From Christiangramia crocea (lineage in GTDB: Bacteria; Bacteroidota; Bacteroidia; Flavobacteriales; Flavobacteriaceae), in the NCBI RefSeq assembly GCF_022410465.1, contig NZ_JAJSON010000013.1, forward strand, positions 1 to 64,000: 64,000 nt of DNA, written 5' to 3'. The notes under the pieces were generated by a model. The model was not told where the DNA came from. It worked only from the letters and a program-made list of their open reading frames with translations, and searched no databases. The first letter of the stretch is position 1; the number at the start of each line of letters is the position of its first letter. Shown in pieces: positions 32,925 through 42,304 of the stretch. The position numbers were made by a program, and so were the translations under genes.

Positions 32925-34535
32925 ATGAAAAATTATAATCTTCAGCAGGTTTGCATTATGCTTTTCCTGCTATTCTTCCTTTCCTGTAGCCGGGAAGAAA
33001 ATGAAACTATCCAGACAGAAGAAACCGTTCAATTAAGATTTAACACTGTGATCCTGGATATGATGAATCGATCCAGCCAGAAACAGTCTATTTCAGATAT
33101 TCCAAACTGTTCAGATGACACCCCATTTTTTGTGGAAATAATTCTAATGCAGGGGGATACAGAAATGCTGGGAGATCCCACCACACCATTTAGAGCCGAT
33201 CTGGAACCGGGACAGCTTTTCACTAAAGATATACCTCAACTAAAACTGCCTCCGGGAACCTACGGCCTGGATCATTTTGCAGTTTATAACGAAGCTGGAG
33301 AACTGTTATGGCTGGCGCCAAAAATTGATGGAGACATGGCCGCCTATTCTGATAGTCCTCTGCCCATGAGCATTGAGCTGATGGCTGGAACCAAGCCTTA
33401 TATGGATGTTCCGGTCTTATGTTACGACAACAGGGATGTGAACGAATATGGATATCTGTTCTTTGAGCTCGAAACCATACCCCTTTTCCAGTATTGTTTC
33501 TTCGCTAATTACTGTGATGATAACGGCAGGCATTACCCTGCAAGGTATGCTGTTGAAATAAGTATAGGTGATAATATTCTGTATGAAGAAGAAATAAATG
33601 TGACCGGCACTAAAGAAAATGGTGAATATTATGCCGATCCTCTATGTGTGGTTCTACCCGACCTGGAGATCTATGATGACGATGAAGAATATATAGATTA
33701 CACCCTGACCCTGTTAGAATGGGAAGGAGTTTATACCATAGAAGAAGAGATCGAGATAAGCGGAAGTCTAAGCCGGGAAGATATCGAAGACCAGTTTGAG
33801 GGTGACGAAAATGTGGAATATGAGCATGTCTTCTTCAATTGTGATGCAGGTGATTCAGAACCTCCCGAAGATCTTCCGGATATAGAAGAAGCAGTATTTT
33901 CAGATCCTACGAACATTACCAATCCGTATTATGGGCCACCGGCAGGTCATATCTATGAATATCAAGGCTACGAATTTGAAGATGGAGAACAGCCTGATGA
34001 ACCTTCAGAAGTGATCTTTATAGAAAGAAAGATTGAAACTAAGGTTGTAATGGGAGTCACCACAATAATTCAAAGGGATTATGTGATGGAAGATGGAGTG
34101 ATCATAGAAGATACCGATGACTGGCTTGCTCAGGATGATGACGGAAATCTCTGGTATTTCGGTGAAGACTCTAAAAATTATGATGAGGAAGGAAATTTCA
34201 TCGATAATGAAGGTTCATGGGAAGCCGGAGTCGATGGAGCCTTACCTGGTTACTGGCTACCTGCAGATCCTGTTGTTGGTCAATTCTATTACCAGGAATG
34301 GTATGCGGGAGAGGCCGAGGATTTTGCTGAAGTGATCGCCATAGATGAAACAGTGATGACAGACCTCGGAACTTTCGAGAACGTACTGGTTACAAGGGAT
34401 GTAAACCCCTTTGAAGAAGATGTATACGAACTGAAATACTATGCTCCCGGCATTGGATTGATACTCGAGGAAAAATATGAGGAAGATGAACTTGTGGAAG
34501 TGGTTTATCTTACCGGAATAATAGTCATAGATTAA
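32925..34535 (+). CDS. large acidic lipoprotein, two-part
   Basis: 536 residues with lipobox FLSC (about residue 20). The first 300 residues form an uncharacterised, very acidic domain with DUF4382-like beginnings (TVQLRFNTVILD, LPPGTYGLDHFAVYN). The last 200 (from about 330) contain DDDGNLWYFGEDSKNYDEEGN-like parts, EGSWEAGVDGALPGYWLPADP and GQFYYQEWYAGEAEDFAEV, a module I recall from unrelated secreted bacterial proteins but cannot name. A GTG directly before the ATG is not used. It stands alone with terminators on both sides. Function unknown. Confidence 0.75.
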   Translation: MKNYNLQQVCIMLFLLFFLSCSREENETIQTEETVQLRFNTVILDMMNRSSQKQSISDIPNCSDDTPFFVEIILMQGDTEMLGDPTTPFRADLEPGQLFTKDIPQLKLPPGTYGLDHFAVYNEAGELLWLAPKIDGDMAAYSDSPLPMSIELMAGTKPYMDVPVLCYDNRDVNEYGYLFFELETIPLFQYCFFANYCDDNGRHYPARYAVEISIGDNILYEEEINVTGTKENGEYYADPLCVVLPDLEIYDDDEEYIDYTLTLLEWEGVYTIEEEIEISGSLSREDIEDQFEGDENVEYEHVFFNCDAGDSEPPEDLPDIEEAVFSDPTNITNPYYGPPAGHIYEYQGYEFEDGEQPDEPSEVIFIERKIETKVVMGVTTIIQRDYVMEDGVIIEDTDDWLAQDDDGNLWYFGEDSKNYDEEGNFIDNEGSWEAGVDGALPGYWLPADPVVGQFYYQEWYAGEAEDFAEVIAIDETVMTDLGTFENVLVTRDVNPFEEDVYELKYYAPGIGLILEEKYEEDELVEVVYLTGIIVID

Positions 34536-34555
34536 TTTTCAGTCTCATTTATAGG

Positions 34556-34589
34556 AACGGGTGGCACTGCTGAAGCGTCACCCGTTTTA
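34556..34589 (+). terminator. terminator of the acidic lipoprotein gene
   Basis: AACGGGTG / CACCCGTT, 8-bp stem with a 15-nt loop, followed by TTTAGGTTTT. Confidence 0.6.
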
Positions 34590-34650
34590 GGTTTTCAGTA
34601 ACTACAGGTAGCTGATTTTTCCTATTTTGCAAGTCCTAAATTCAATTACC

Positions 34651-36279
34651 ATGAAACCCCTGCACTATACATTATATATACTGATATCCCTGCTTTTCTT
34701 CTTTAGCGCAAAAAGTCAGAAGAACCCCGATAAATTACCGAATGTTGTCTTTATCCTGGCCGATGATGTAGGCTATGCCGACCTGGGAATAGATGGTGGA
34801 ACCGTCCCCACTCCAAACATAGACAGTCTTGCCATGCAGGGAATGCGATTTACAGATGCTCATTCTCCCGCCGCATTATGCGCTCCTTCACGATTTAGTC
34901 TGCTTACCGGGAGTTATCCATACCGCAACGGTCGTCCTGGCGGTTCATGGGACGTTAACAATAGTTCAGGTTTTAGTTTTAACGGAGACCGCACAAATGC
35001 GGGGAGACATATCACCGTAGGAGAGATCATGCAGAATGCGGGTTATAAAACTGCCTTCTTCGGAAAAATGCATCTTGGAGGAAATGTTTACGATGCTAAT
35101 GGTGAAGTGATAAGAGAAAAGAATAAGCTCAATACCATGGATTATAGCCGGGGTGTGGATGACGCCCTTAGCAATCATGGTTTTGATTACTGGCTGGGGC
35201 TGTTAAGCGGAATTCAGCATGAACCTTATGCTTATTTTGAAAATGGCAATTACAGGCCTGTAGACCTACGTAGCCCGGCAACCAACGAAAGTACGAGGTT
35301 ACTTAAAAATGGTTTTTACAGGGTTAGCGATAACGGACTTTCGGAAATAGTTGAGGCTGGAAATGTTCCTGCACGGGGCGATGTGAATTATGACTCCAGC
35401 CAGGCAGGAATTATACTAACCAATGGAGCGGTGCAATTCATAGACCATCATGTTAAGGAGAACAAGCATCAGGGAAAGGATCAACCTTTTCTATTATACT
35501 TCGCTTCTCAAGCCATACATGTTCCCCATACTCCTCCTTTTGATTTTGACGGGGATCCTGAAACCATAGACGAACAGGTTTATGGAAAAACGGGTGCAGT
35601 TACTTCAGACATGCTGTATGAACTGGACCTGCAGGTGGGAAAGATAATAGAGAAACTGAGGGAGGAAGGCCTGCTTGAAAATACTCTTATCATTTTTACC
35701 AGTGATAATGGTGCGCTCTGGCCGCGGGTAACCCATTATGGAGATCCCTCCCATGACAATAATGGACCGCTCAGGGATTATAAAGCCTCTATTTATGAGG
35801 GCGGGCACCGTGTTCCCTTCATTGCCAAATGGGGAGATGGAACCGAGGCCGGCTCGGTCATAAAACCGGGAAGCGTTTCAGACCAGTTGATCGTAGGGCA
35901 TGACTGGGTTGCCACCATGTATGAGCTTACCCTGCAGAACATGCAGGAAGACCAGGCAAAGGACAGCGCATCATTATTACCAATCCTTACCGGGAATCAG
36001 CCCGAAAATGAACCCCTGCATGAATTTGTACTATACCAGGCTGGATTTGCCTTTGATGGCGCCATTCGTGAAGGCAATCTTGTACTCATGGTAGACCGTG
36101 AGAATAAGGCGACAGAACTCTATGATCTTTCAACTGATCTGGGCCAGGAGAAAAACCTTATAGAAAAGCCTGAATTTAAGGAAATCGTAAAACGGCTTAA
36201 AGCGAAATTCCTGAAGTATAATGATCATGATACTGAAAGCACAGAGCCAAGGACCACACAAGCCTTCAGAATAAAATAA
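34651..36279 (+). CDS. secreted sulfatase (type I, Cys-formylglycine)
   Basis: 542 residues from MKPLHYTLYI, signal peptide to about residue 22 (SAKSQ). Alkaline-phosphatase-superfamily sulfatase: metal ligands ADDVGYAD (Asp 38, Asp 39), the CxPSR signature CAPSR at 77-81 whose Cys is converted to formylglycine, GKMHLGG, and TSDNGALW. Removes sulfate esters, in marine flavobacteria typically from algal glycans or glycosaminoglycans. No formylglycine-generating enzyme is in the window. It ends 5 bp from the convergent MFS gene. An upstream TTG start is possible but not signal-like. Confidence 0.93.
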   Translation: MKPLHYTLYILISLLFFFSAKSQKNPDKLPNVVFILADDVGYADLGIDGGTVPTPNIDSLAMQGMRFTDAHSPAALCAPSRFSLLTGSYPYRNGRPGGSWDVNNSSGFSFNGDRTNAGRHITVGEIMQNAGYKTAFFGKMHLGGNVYDANGEVIREKNKLNTMDYSRGVDDALSNHGFDYWLGLLSGIQHEPYAYFENGNYRPVDLRSPATNESTRLLKNGFYRVSDNGLSEIVEAGNVPARGDVNYDSSQAGIILTNGAVQFIDHHVKENKHQGKDQPFLLYFASQAIHVPHTPPFDFDGDPETIDEQVYGKTGAVTSDMLYELDLQVGKIIEKLREEGLLENTLIIFTSDNGALWPRVTHYGDPSHDNNGPLRDYKASIYEGGHRVPFIAKWGDGTEAGSVIKPGSVSDQLIVGHDWVATMYELTLQNMQEDQAKDSASLLPILTGNQPENEPLHEFVLYQAGFAFDGAIREGNLVLMVDRENKATELYDLSTDLGQEKNLIEKPEFKEIVKRLKAKFLKYNDHDTESTEPRTTQAFRIK

Positions 36280-36284
36280 TAGTC

Positions 36285-37490
36285 TCAGGCATACTGAATT
36301 TTCCGGATCCGCTGGGCATTAAGGATGATTAGTCCCATCACAGCCGAAGTAATAATAAGAAGTGTCTGGAATTCAATTCCCATATCCATCAGAGTGCCGA
36401 AGATCAATGGGCCCAGGGCCGTACTTAACACCATGAACATGGTGAATACACTGCGTATGGTGCCCAGTTTTTCCACCCCAAATACTTCAGCCAGCACGGC
36501 TGATTTTATGGTCCCGGCCATTCCTACACTTATCCCAGCCAGAATAAGGAAAGTAAGGGCTCCGAAAATACTATCTGACAGAGCAAAAGGAATAAGACCA
36601 ATGCTGAATGGGATCAGGTAAAATCTAAACATTTTCTTTCCCGAATATCTATCCACCCACACTCCTCCCAGGATGGAGAACACCACTCTTGTAATGGCAT
36701 AAGCCGTAAAAAAACTTGCATACAGCGATACCGACCATCCTTTATCTTCAACCACCACATACTGATAGAAAAACACTGCAGTAATGGTGAAGCTTAGCGC
36801 GAAACTTACCGGCATAAGGATGAAAAACACCTTTTTCTTTAGCAGGTCTTTATAGTCTTTCAAAAGAGAAAGGGCTGAAGGTTTTTTTGCCAAAGCCAGA
36901 TCCCCGTCAAAGTATTCAAGATCCATGAAATAAAGCCTCACCAGATATAAAAACAGAAATGCTGCACTTGCCATTGCAGCAATTTCATAATCATACCAAA
37001 GGATAAGTGTGGAAATGAACAAAGGAAATACTGCCTCGCCCACAGCATATCCCAGAGATGCAATACTTAGAGCCTTCCCTCTGTCCAAATCGTAATGCCT
37101 GGACATCACCGTAAGACTAATATGACTCATTAGTCCCTGCCCCGTGAGCCTCAGACCAATAAGTGCTATAATAAGGATAGCGATGCTCAAATGAGAAATT
37201 CCAAGCAGAAAGGACGATACTGCAAGCCCCACCAAAGTAAGCGCCGTAATTTTCTTGACCGGTTTGTGATCTACCATATGGCCAATAGAAAGCATGATAA
37301 CCGATGCGGCTACCGTCGCAATCGCATAGATACTGCCAAAAAGACCATTTGAAATTGAAAAAGCCTTAAGTATCTCTGGCACGTAAATAGAAATAAGGAA
37401 AGTCTGCCCAAAACTGGATAGAAAAGTAAGCACCCAGCCAAAACCTACTTCCTTTCTGTTATTTCTGAAAAAATTAAATAGTCCGGTCAA
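36285..37490 (-). CDS. MFS transporter
   Basis: 401 residues, twelve predicted transmembrane helices in two sets of six. The loop between helices 2 and 3 has GHMVDHKPVKK and the mirrored loop 8-9 has GGVWVDRYSGKKMF, the two copies of the MFS A motif. A basic C-terminus (NAQRIRKIQYA) is cytoplasmic. Substrate unknown. Convergent with the sulfatase gene; sharing a pathway is possible but not shown. Confidence 0.9.
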   Translation of the reverse strand: MTGLFNFFRNNRKEVGFGWVLTFLSSFGQTFLISIYVPEILKAFSISNGLFGSIYAIATVAASVIMLSIGHMVDHKPVKKITALTLVGLAVSSFLLGISHLSIAILIIALIGLRLTGQGLMSHISLTVMSRHYDLDRGKALSIASLGYAVGEAVFPLFISTLILWYDYEIAAMASAAFLFLYLVRLYFMDLEYFDGDLALAKKPSALSLLKDYKDLLKKKVFFILMPVSFALSFTITAVFFYQYVVVEDKGWSVSLYASFFTAYAITRVVFSILGGVWVDRYSGKKMFRFYLIPFSIGLIPFALSDSIFGALTFLILAGISVGMAGTIKSAVLAEVFGVEKLGTIRSVFTMFMVLSTALGPLIFGTLMDMGIEFQTLLIITSAVMGLIILNAQRIRKIQYA

Positions 37491-37518
37491 ATTATTTTTT
37501 TAATCCTGAAAAATGAAA

Positions 37519-37553
37519 AAGAGACCTCAACCAAATCAAGGCTGTGGTCTCTT
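37519..37553 (-). terminator. terminator of the S41 peptidase gene
   Basis: AAGAGACC / GGTCTCTT stem followed on the minus strand by TTTTTCATTTTT, 54 bp beyond the S41 stop. Confidence 0.7.
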
Positions 37554-37606
37554 CAACTTTTAAACCTCAAAGATATAAAAACTAAATCTGCCTTTATCTT
37601 TCAGCT

Positions 37607-38983
37607 TTATAAGGATCTGTTATCTGAAAAGTATTTTAAGGCTTCCATCAAAACCGGGTCTTTATCATTGATAAAATCCTCAAGTTTTTTCCGGACCAGG
37701 ATATCCGGCTGTATGCCGTAACCCACAAATTCGCGGCCATCAGGATAAGTATCTTTCTTAGTACAAACCCTTGCAGCAGCTCCTTTTGGCAATTCAAATA
37801 CGTATGGCTGACCCGTACTGCCATAACTTGGCTCACCAATAGTAATCATATGCTCCTGATTTTCCACGAAGATCAGAAAATCCTCTGCTGCTGATGCAGT
37901 ATTATGCCCGAATAGAATGACGGTGGGGATAACATAGATCTGTTCAGGTCTTTCGATCTTCCATGGCTCATTATCAAAATCATGGATTAACAGATCTTTA
38001 GCTGCAAGATAGGTGTCCCTGGCTCCCGGATTTCCAATAGTATCCTTTTCCTGAGTCCATCGCCCCCAGGCTTTATATGTTGCAAGATGTTTTCTGGTTG
38101 AAGATTGCGAACCGTATAAAACAGTATCCTTCACAAAATATTTGAGAATATCAACCCCAATATTCGTATTCCCTCCACCATTATTGCGGAGATCAATGAC
38201 TATACTCTTTGCTTTAGCTATTTCGGGAAGTTTCTCCTCGAACATTTTAATTATAGCTTCATCACCAAAGGAATTCAGCGCCAGGTATGCCGTGGTTTTG
38301 TTAAGCCATTTGAATTCCAGTAATTCCCTGCTGCCTCTTTCCGGCTTCATCTTTTCCTCTACAGCTTTTGACCTGGTTAAAACCAGATTCCTGATTTGGT
38401 CCTTTGGAGTACGGTATTCTATCTCTACTGAAGTACCAATAGCACCCTTAAGCATTCTGGACACGCCAAAATCCCGGAGGATGTGTTCTGCAGAAGTAGA
38501 TATATAAGGTTTTACATTCTGATCTATATACTTACTTGCTTCAATTCCATCCACCTTCAGGATCTCACTTCCCACAGGGAGCTCCTCACTTTTAGATTCA
38601 TTTACAGCAGAAACGATGGCTTTTCCGTCAATATTGGTCAGGTATATCCTGTAATCCCCAAAATCGGTTTCTGTCAACTGGTTTCGCACAGCTTCGGGCA
38701 TATAGATATCGGTATGACCATCCTTAAGCTTTGCAGAGAATTTCTCCAGTAAACGGTAATATTCATAGTCGTTTGGCGTCTGTTGCACCTCATCGATGAG
38801 CTGAATATAATAATCATCCCAGGCTTCTCTATCTACTTTATCCAGATAGACAAAATTATAGTTCACCTCCTGCCAGAACCTTGATAGGCCGTAAACCTTT
38901 TCAGCATTGGTAAGCTCACTTGGCATTTGTGACCACACAAAATTGCCAAAAAGAAAAATCGAAAGAAGTAATTTGTATCTCAT
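37607..38983 (-). CDS. S41 family peptidase (C-terminal processing protease-like)
   Basis: 458 residues with signal peptide (to VWSQ, about 19). An N-terminal helical domain (20-90), a degenerate PDZ-like part (about 110-175; GSEILKVDGIEASKYI) and a TSPc catalytic domain. Key motifs are DLRNNGGGNTNIG and FGHNTASAAEDF with nucleophile Ser 364. Such secreted S41 enzymes trim peptides in the periplasm. Stand-alone gene with its own terminator. Confidence 0.88.
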   Translation of the reverse strand: MRYKLLLSIFLFGNFVWSQMPSELTNAEKVYGLSRFWQEVNYNFVYLDKVDREAWDDYYIQLIDEVQQTPNDYEYYRLLEKFSAKLKDGHTDIYMPEAVRNQLTETDFGDYRIYLTNIDGKAIVSAVNESKSEELPVGSEILKVDGIEASKYIDQNVKPYISTSAEHILRDFGVSRMLKGAIGTSVEIEYRTPKDQIRNLVLTRSKAVEEKMKPERGSRELLEFKWLNKTTAYLALNSFGDEAIIKMFEEKLPEIAKAKSIVIDLRNNGGGNTNIGVDILKYFVKDTVLYGSQSSTRKHLATYKAWGRWTQEKDTIGNPGARDTYLAAKDLLIHDFDNEPWKIERPEQIYVIPTVILFGHNTASAAEDFLIFVENQEHMITIGEPSYGSTGQPYVFELPKGAAARVCTKKDTYPDGREFVGYGIQPDILVRKKLEDFINDKDPVLMEALKYFSDNRSL

Positions 38984-39032
38984 GATGGCTGTTTTTTGAA
39001 TAGACTTCCATCACGGAAATTTGTTACAGCGG

Positions 39033-39668
39033 TTAAATACTTTTGCGAGCTATAATTACCAGATCCTTCACACCCACTTTATTTAAGGGGTTTTCTAAAG
39101 TGAAAGTTTTAAGAATTCTGAAACCTTGCTTTTCCAGATTTCTTAGAATATAATCTGACTCATGATAATTTATATAAAGTTTTTCCTCTCCGGAAGAGGA
39201 ACCTTCGTATCCCGATTTGCTATGTTCTGCTTCCATAGTACTTATGTAAACCACTCCGCCCTGATTAAGCAGCGCTGACATATCTCCAAGGAGTTTCAAG
39301 GTTTCTTTCTGATTTAAATACGGAAGGCAGAATCCGCATACTATTCCGTCAAAAGTCTGCTGCAACTGGTCTATATCCCGGCAGTCCATAGTGCAGAATT
39401 CTGCTTTTGGGTTATTCTGCTTTGCGAGATCGATCATTTTAGAGGCGAGATCTATTCCCAGAACTTTAAAATCGGGGCGTAGAGAAAGCAGATATTTTGT
39501 AAGGTTCCCCGGGCCACAGCCAATTTCCAAAATTTCAGTTTGCTTACTAATCAGGTTTTCACAAAACAGATCCAGGGAACCATGATAAAGGCTTACATCC
39601 ATATATTTATCCTGGTAGCCTTCAGCATATTTATTGAATATATCCCTTGTATTCTCTGTTTCTTTCAT
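39033..39668 (-). CDS. class I SAM-dependent methyltransferase
   Basis: 211 residues from MKETENTRDIF; 23 upstream residues are hydrophobic but out of keeping with the family. SAM-binding motif I ILEIGCGPGNLTKYL (about 47-61), acidic loop VLGIDLASKMIDLA, and DGIVCGFCLPYL as motif II. Substrate cannot be told; UbiE/Coq5-type Methyltransf_25 fold. The neighbours give no pathway. Confidence 0.88.
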   Translation of the reverse strand: MKETENTRDIFNKYAEGYQDKYMDVSLYHGSLDLFCENLISKQTEILEIGCGPGNLTKYLLSLRPDFKVLGIDLASKMIDLAKQNNPKAEFCTMDCRDIDQLQQTFDGIVCGFCLPYLNQKETLKLLGDMSALLNQGGVVYISTMEAEHSKSGYEGSSSGEEKLYINYHESDYILRNLEKQGFRILKTFTLENPLNKVGVKDLVIIARKSI

Positions 39669-39740
39669 ATTAAGGTGGTACCGGCTAAATTGAAGTAAAA
39701 AGATATTGAATATAAGTTTCAAATTTTGAAAAACCATATA

Positions 39741-39770
39741 AAAAAAGACTATCCGCGATGGATAGCCTTT
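39741..39770 (-). terminator. terminator of the fasciclin gene
   Basis: On the minus strand GGCTATCC-atcgc-GGATAGTC followed by T7, 32 bp beyond the fasciclin stop. Confidence 0.75.
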
Positions 39771-39801
39771 TCATGAAAATAAATGAAAACAATAGAGGAT
39801 A

Positions 39802-40440
39802 TTAATTTATAGGCAACAGCACTGTGTCAATAACATGAATTATTCCATTAGAAGCTGAAACATCGGCCGCAATGATTTGGGCTGTACTACCTATGGCTAT
39901 GATCTCGGCATCTGTATTAACCTGAAATTTCTCTCCGAGAAGGGTATTTATATTCTTATAGTTTTTGGGCGGCACCACGCTGTTTGCCGCTCTTCTACCA
40001 TCGGTTACATGGTATAAAAGCACATCCAGTACGAGTTCGGCAGGAAGGTCTGTGATCTCATCCACGACTGCCTCCTCGGTACTAAGTGCAGCATACAGAT
40101 CTTCAAATGCTTCATCTGAAGGCGCAAAAACGGTGTACTGGTCATCATCACTGCTAAAAAGATCCACGAGACCTGTACCAAGTTCGGAGTCTACATAAAC
40201 CAGCGCCGAAACCAATTCGTCAAATCCACCCTGCTGAGCGATCACAGCAATAGGGTCATCTCCTTTTTTAGGCGCAGGACTTTTACCATTAGCATTTATA
40301 CCGGTATACAGGTCCATTACCTCATAGATAGCCAGATCAGAACCATTGGGCTCTGTAGGTGAAGGGTCATCCTTTTCACAGGCCGTAAAAAGTACAGCAG
40401 AAAAGATCAATAAAACAGAGTTTAAAATAAATTTCTTCAT
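39802..40440 (-). CDS. fasciclin-domain lipoprotein
   Basis: 212 residues: lipobox TAC at about residue 21, then one FAS1 domain (about 70-210). FAS1 marks are TVFAPSDEAFEDLYAAL and LLYHVTDGRR, and the H2-like end NGIIHVIDTVLLP. FAS1 proteins mediate adhesion to surfaces or matrix. Preceded by a short linker rich in P, D and S. Stand-alone gene. Confidence 0.92.
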   Translation of the reverse strand: MKKFILNSVLLIFSAVLFTACEKDDPSPTEPNGSDLAIYEVMDLYTGINANGKSPAPKKGDDPIAVIAQQGGFDELVSALVYVDSELGTGLVDLFSSDDDQYTVFAPSDEAFEDLYAALSTEEAVVDEITDLPAELVLDVLLYHVTDGRRAANSVVPPKNYKNINTLLGEKFQVNTDAEIIAIGSTAQIIAADVSASNGIIHVIDTVLLPIN

Positions 40441-40682
40441 AACAATTTTATTTTCAATTAGTTAATTTCCATAAAGATATAACTTTTAATTATTTTGTTT
40501 AATCTTTTAACTTATTTTTTAAACAAAACAAGATAGCAGAGATACCTAAGCTGTGCAGGTTCTGCTATAGGCTTGATTAAAAATGGAAACTTACCTGAAA
40601 CGAAGAAGATAAATGAAAGAGCTAATCAGGTTTATCGAATAATACCTGTTAACCGGGACATAGGACGGTTTACTTCTACCTG

Positions 40683-41639
40683 CTATAGTTTAAACTCATC
40701 ATAGATGCGGGCGACATTAAAACCTTTCTCAAGTATTCGCGAATATTGCCTGCTGTTTTCATCTAATGCAGGGTTAGTATGATTCATATGTATAAAATAT
40801 ATTTTCTCTTTTTCTTCTTCAGGCAGGTCTTCGAACAGCGACATGCTCTCAATAATGAAAGGATGGGGAATCTCCGAAATATCCCTGTTATTAATTTCGG
40901 CAGCATCGTAAAAGGTCGCATCGAGGAATGCATAATCTGCTTTCCCAATCTCAGCCTTAATATCCCTCTCCCATTTATGCCATTTATCGATATCGGGAAT
41001 AAACAAGGCGGTTTTGTTCGGTCCGATGATCCTGTAACCTACAGTTTCAGAATATTCATCGCGGTGAGGAACCTTTAGCGGTATCACCTTCAAATCTGAA
41101 GAAAGACTTATTTCCTCGTCATTACGTATGGGAGAAATCCTGATATTCCCATTTGATACTAACTGACTCCAGGGCCCGTTACTTTTAAGAAAGCTTTTCA
41201 TTTTCGGCATGGCGAAAACATTTACTTGTTTTGCTCCCATAGCTTCCTTCCCCAAATACATAAGCCCCGTATAATGGCCAATATGAGCATGAGTAAGGAA
41301 GATCCCATCCGGAACTTCCTGTTGAGAAGAAGTGCTCATCTGTGCCAGTGCTTTCATTTGGATGGTAATATCAGGTGTTGCCTCAAAAAGATATTTAGTA
41401 TCATTCGAAGCATCCACAATTCCAAGGGAGACCACCTTCCTGTTCTTATCTGGCTCTTCAAAAAGACCGGTACAACAGCTTTTCTTACACCCAATATGAG
41501 GTGAACCTCCATCCTGTACAGTCCCAAGTATCACCAGAAATATTTCCGATCTAGCTACATTATCCTGTGCATTCATATCCTGCCTATGTATTATAAGCGA
41601 TATAAAGGCTATAAAAAATGCCAGTTTTAATTTCTTCAT
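40683..41639 (-). CDS. secreted PqqB-like MBL-fold hydrolase
   Basis: 318 residues from MKKLKLAFFI with a signal peptide (to NAQ, about 25). Metallo-beta-lactamase fold: GTVQDGGSPHIGC at 40-51, HAHIGH at 117-122 (the HxHxGH variant of PqqB, with Gly replacing the usual Asp), ATFYDAAE with the bridging Asp, and HMNHTNPAL. Three Cys (51, 55, 56) near the N-terminus recall the CxxxCC start of this group. True PqqB works in PQQ synthesis, but no pqq genes are here, and a signal peptide points to the envelope, so another substrate is likely. Confidence 0.8.
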   Translation of the reverse strand: MKKLKLAFFIAFISLIIHRQDMNAQDNVARSEIFLVILGTVQDGGSPHIGCKKSCCTGLFEEPDKNRKVVSLGIVDASNDTKYLFEATPDITIQMKALAQMSTSSQQEVPDGIFLTHAHIGHYTGLMYLGKEAMGAKQVNVFAMPKMKSFLKSNGPWSQLVSNGNIRISPIRNDEEISLSSDLKVIPLKVPHRDEYSETVGYRIIGPNKTALFIPDIDKWHKWERDIKAEIGKADYAFLDATFYDAAEINNRDISEIPHPFIIESMSLFEDLPEEEKEKIYFIHMNHTNPALDENSRQYSRILEKGFNVARIYDEFKL

Positions 41640-41810
41640 TAGTAAGAAAGCCAATTTTGATTTTTTCGAAGATAGAGAAAAGCAACCAGGAACACCAGAG
41701 CCATTTTTATATAAATTATTAAAACGTCTGAAAGAAAAATTCAGCAATAAGAATCTCCTAAAATCAATTGATTTTTACAAAAATAGAAGGTAGCTTTTAC
41801 GTAAAATCAA

Positions 41811-41996
41811 TCAATCGGACTCTACGGTAATTTCTTTTCTTTTTGACCTCACATGCAGTTTTCCGGTAATGGTCCAGCCCGTGCCAAGACCGATCAGCAT
41901 TCCCGAAACAATGTAAGCACCTGATTCGTTAGAAAAATAGCCTGTAAGAAATCCTACTATAATTACTCCTAAACCGATAATGCGAACTTTATTCAT
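41811..41996 (-). CDS. small two-helix membrane protein
   Basis: 61 residues (MNKVRIIGLG...); two hydrophobic segments at about 5-20 and 28-45, then a basic tail HVRSKRKEITVESD. Small proteins of this kind are common in Bacteroidetes; no function is known. A start two codons upstream is equally possible. Low coding certainty because of size, supported by clean membrane topology and a basic cytoplasmic tail. Confidence 0.5.
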   Translation of the reverse strand: MNKVRIIGLGVIIVGFLTGYFSNESGAYIVSGMLIGLGTGWTITGKLHVRSKRKEITVESD

Positions 41997-42002
41997 GTTC
42001 AA

Positions 42003-42304
42003 AACATTTTGGAGTCTCAGCTTTCTGAAGCTGCGGAGTAGGGAACGCGATTAGTCGGCTAAGACTTGGATTTGGTATGTAAACTTAAAGATTTTTTTCT
42101 ATTATCTAAGGTGTTTTTAAGACTAATATTCCTATAATTTCGTCTATCCCAAAAAGTTTAAAACAGCCCGACAAATCCGGGATCGCTTTCCGTTTTACTT
42201 TTATAATAACTTTTATTTCATCGTTTAATTAGAATTATTCCGCCTATATGAAAAAAGACAGGAATATCCGGAAGCAGGCTACGACCAAAATATTTTTCAA
42301 ACGC
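42003..42304. other. 302-bp spacer, nothing identified
   Basis: Only a short AGCTT-tctg-AAGCT hairpin near 42020 is visible. No gene, repeat or promoter of clear match. Confidence 0.35.
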
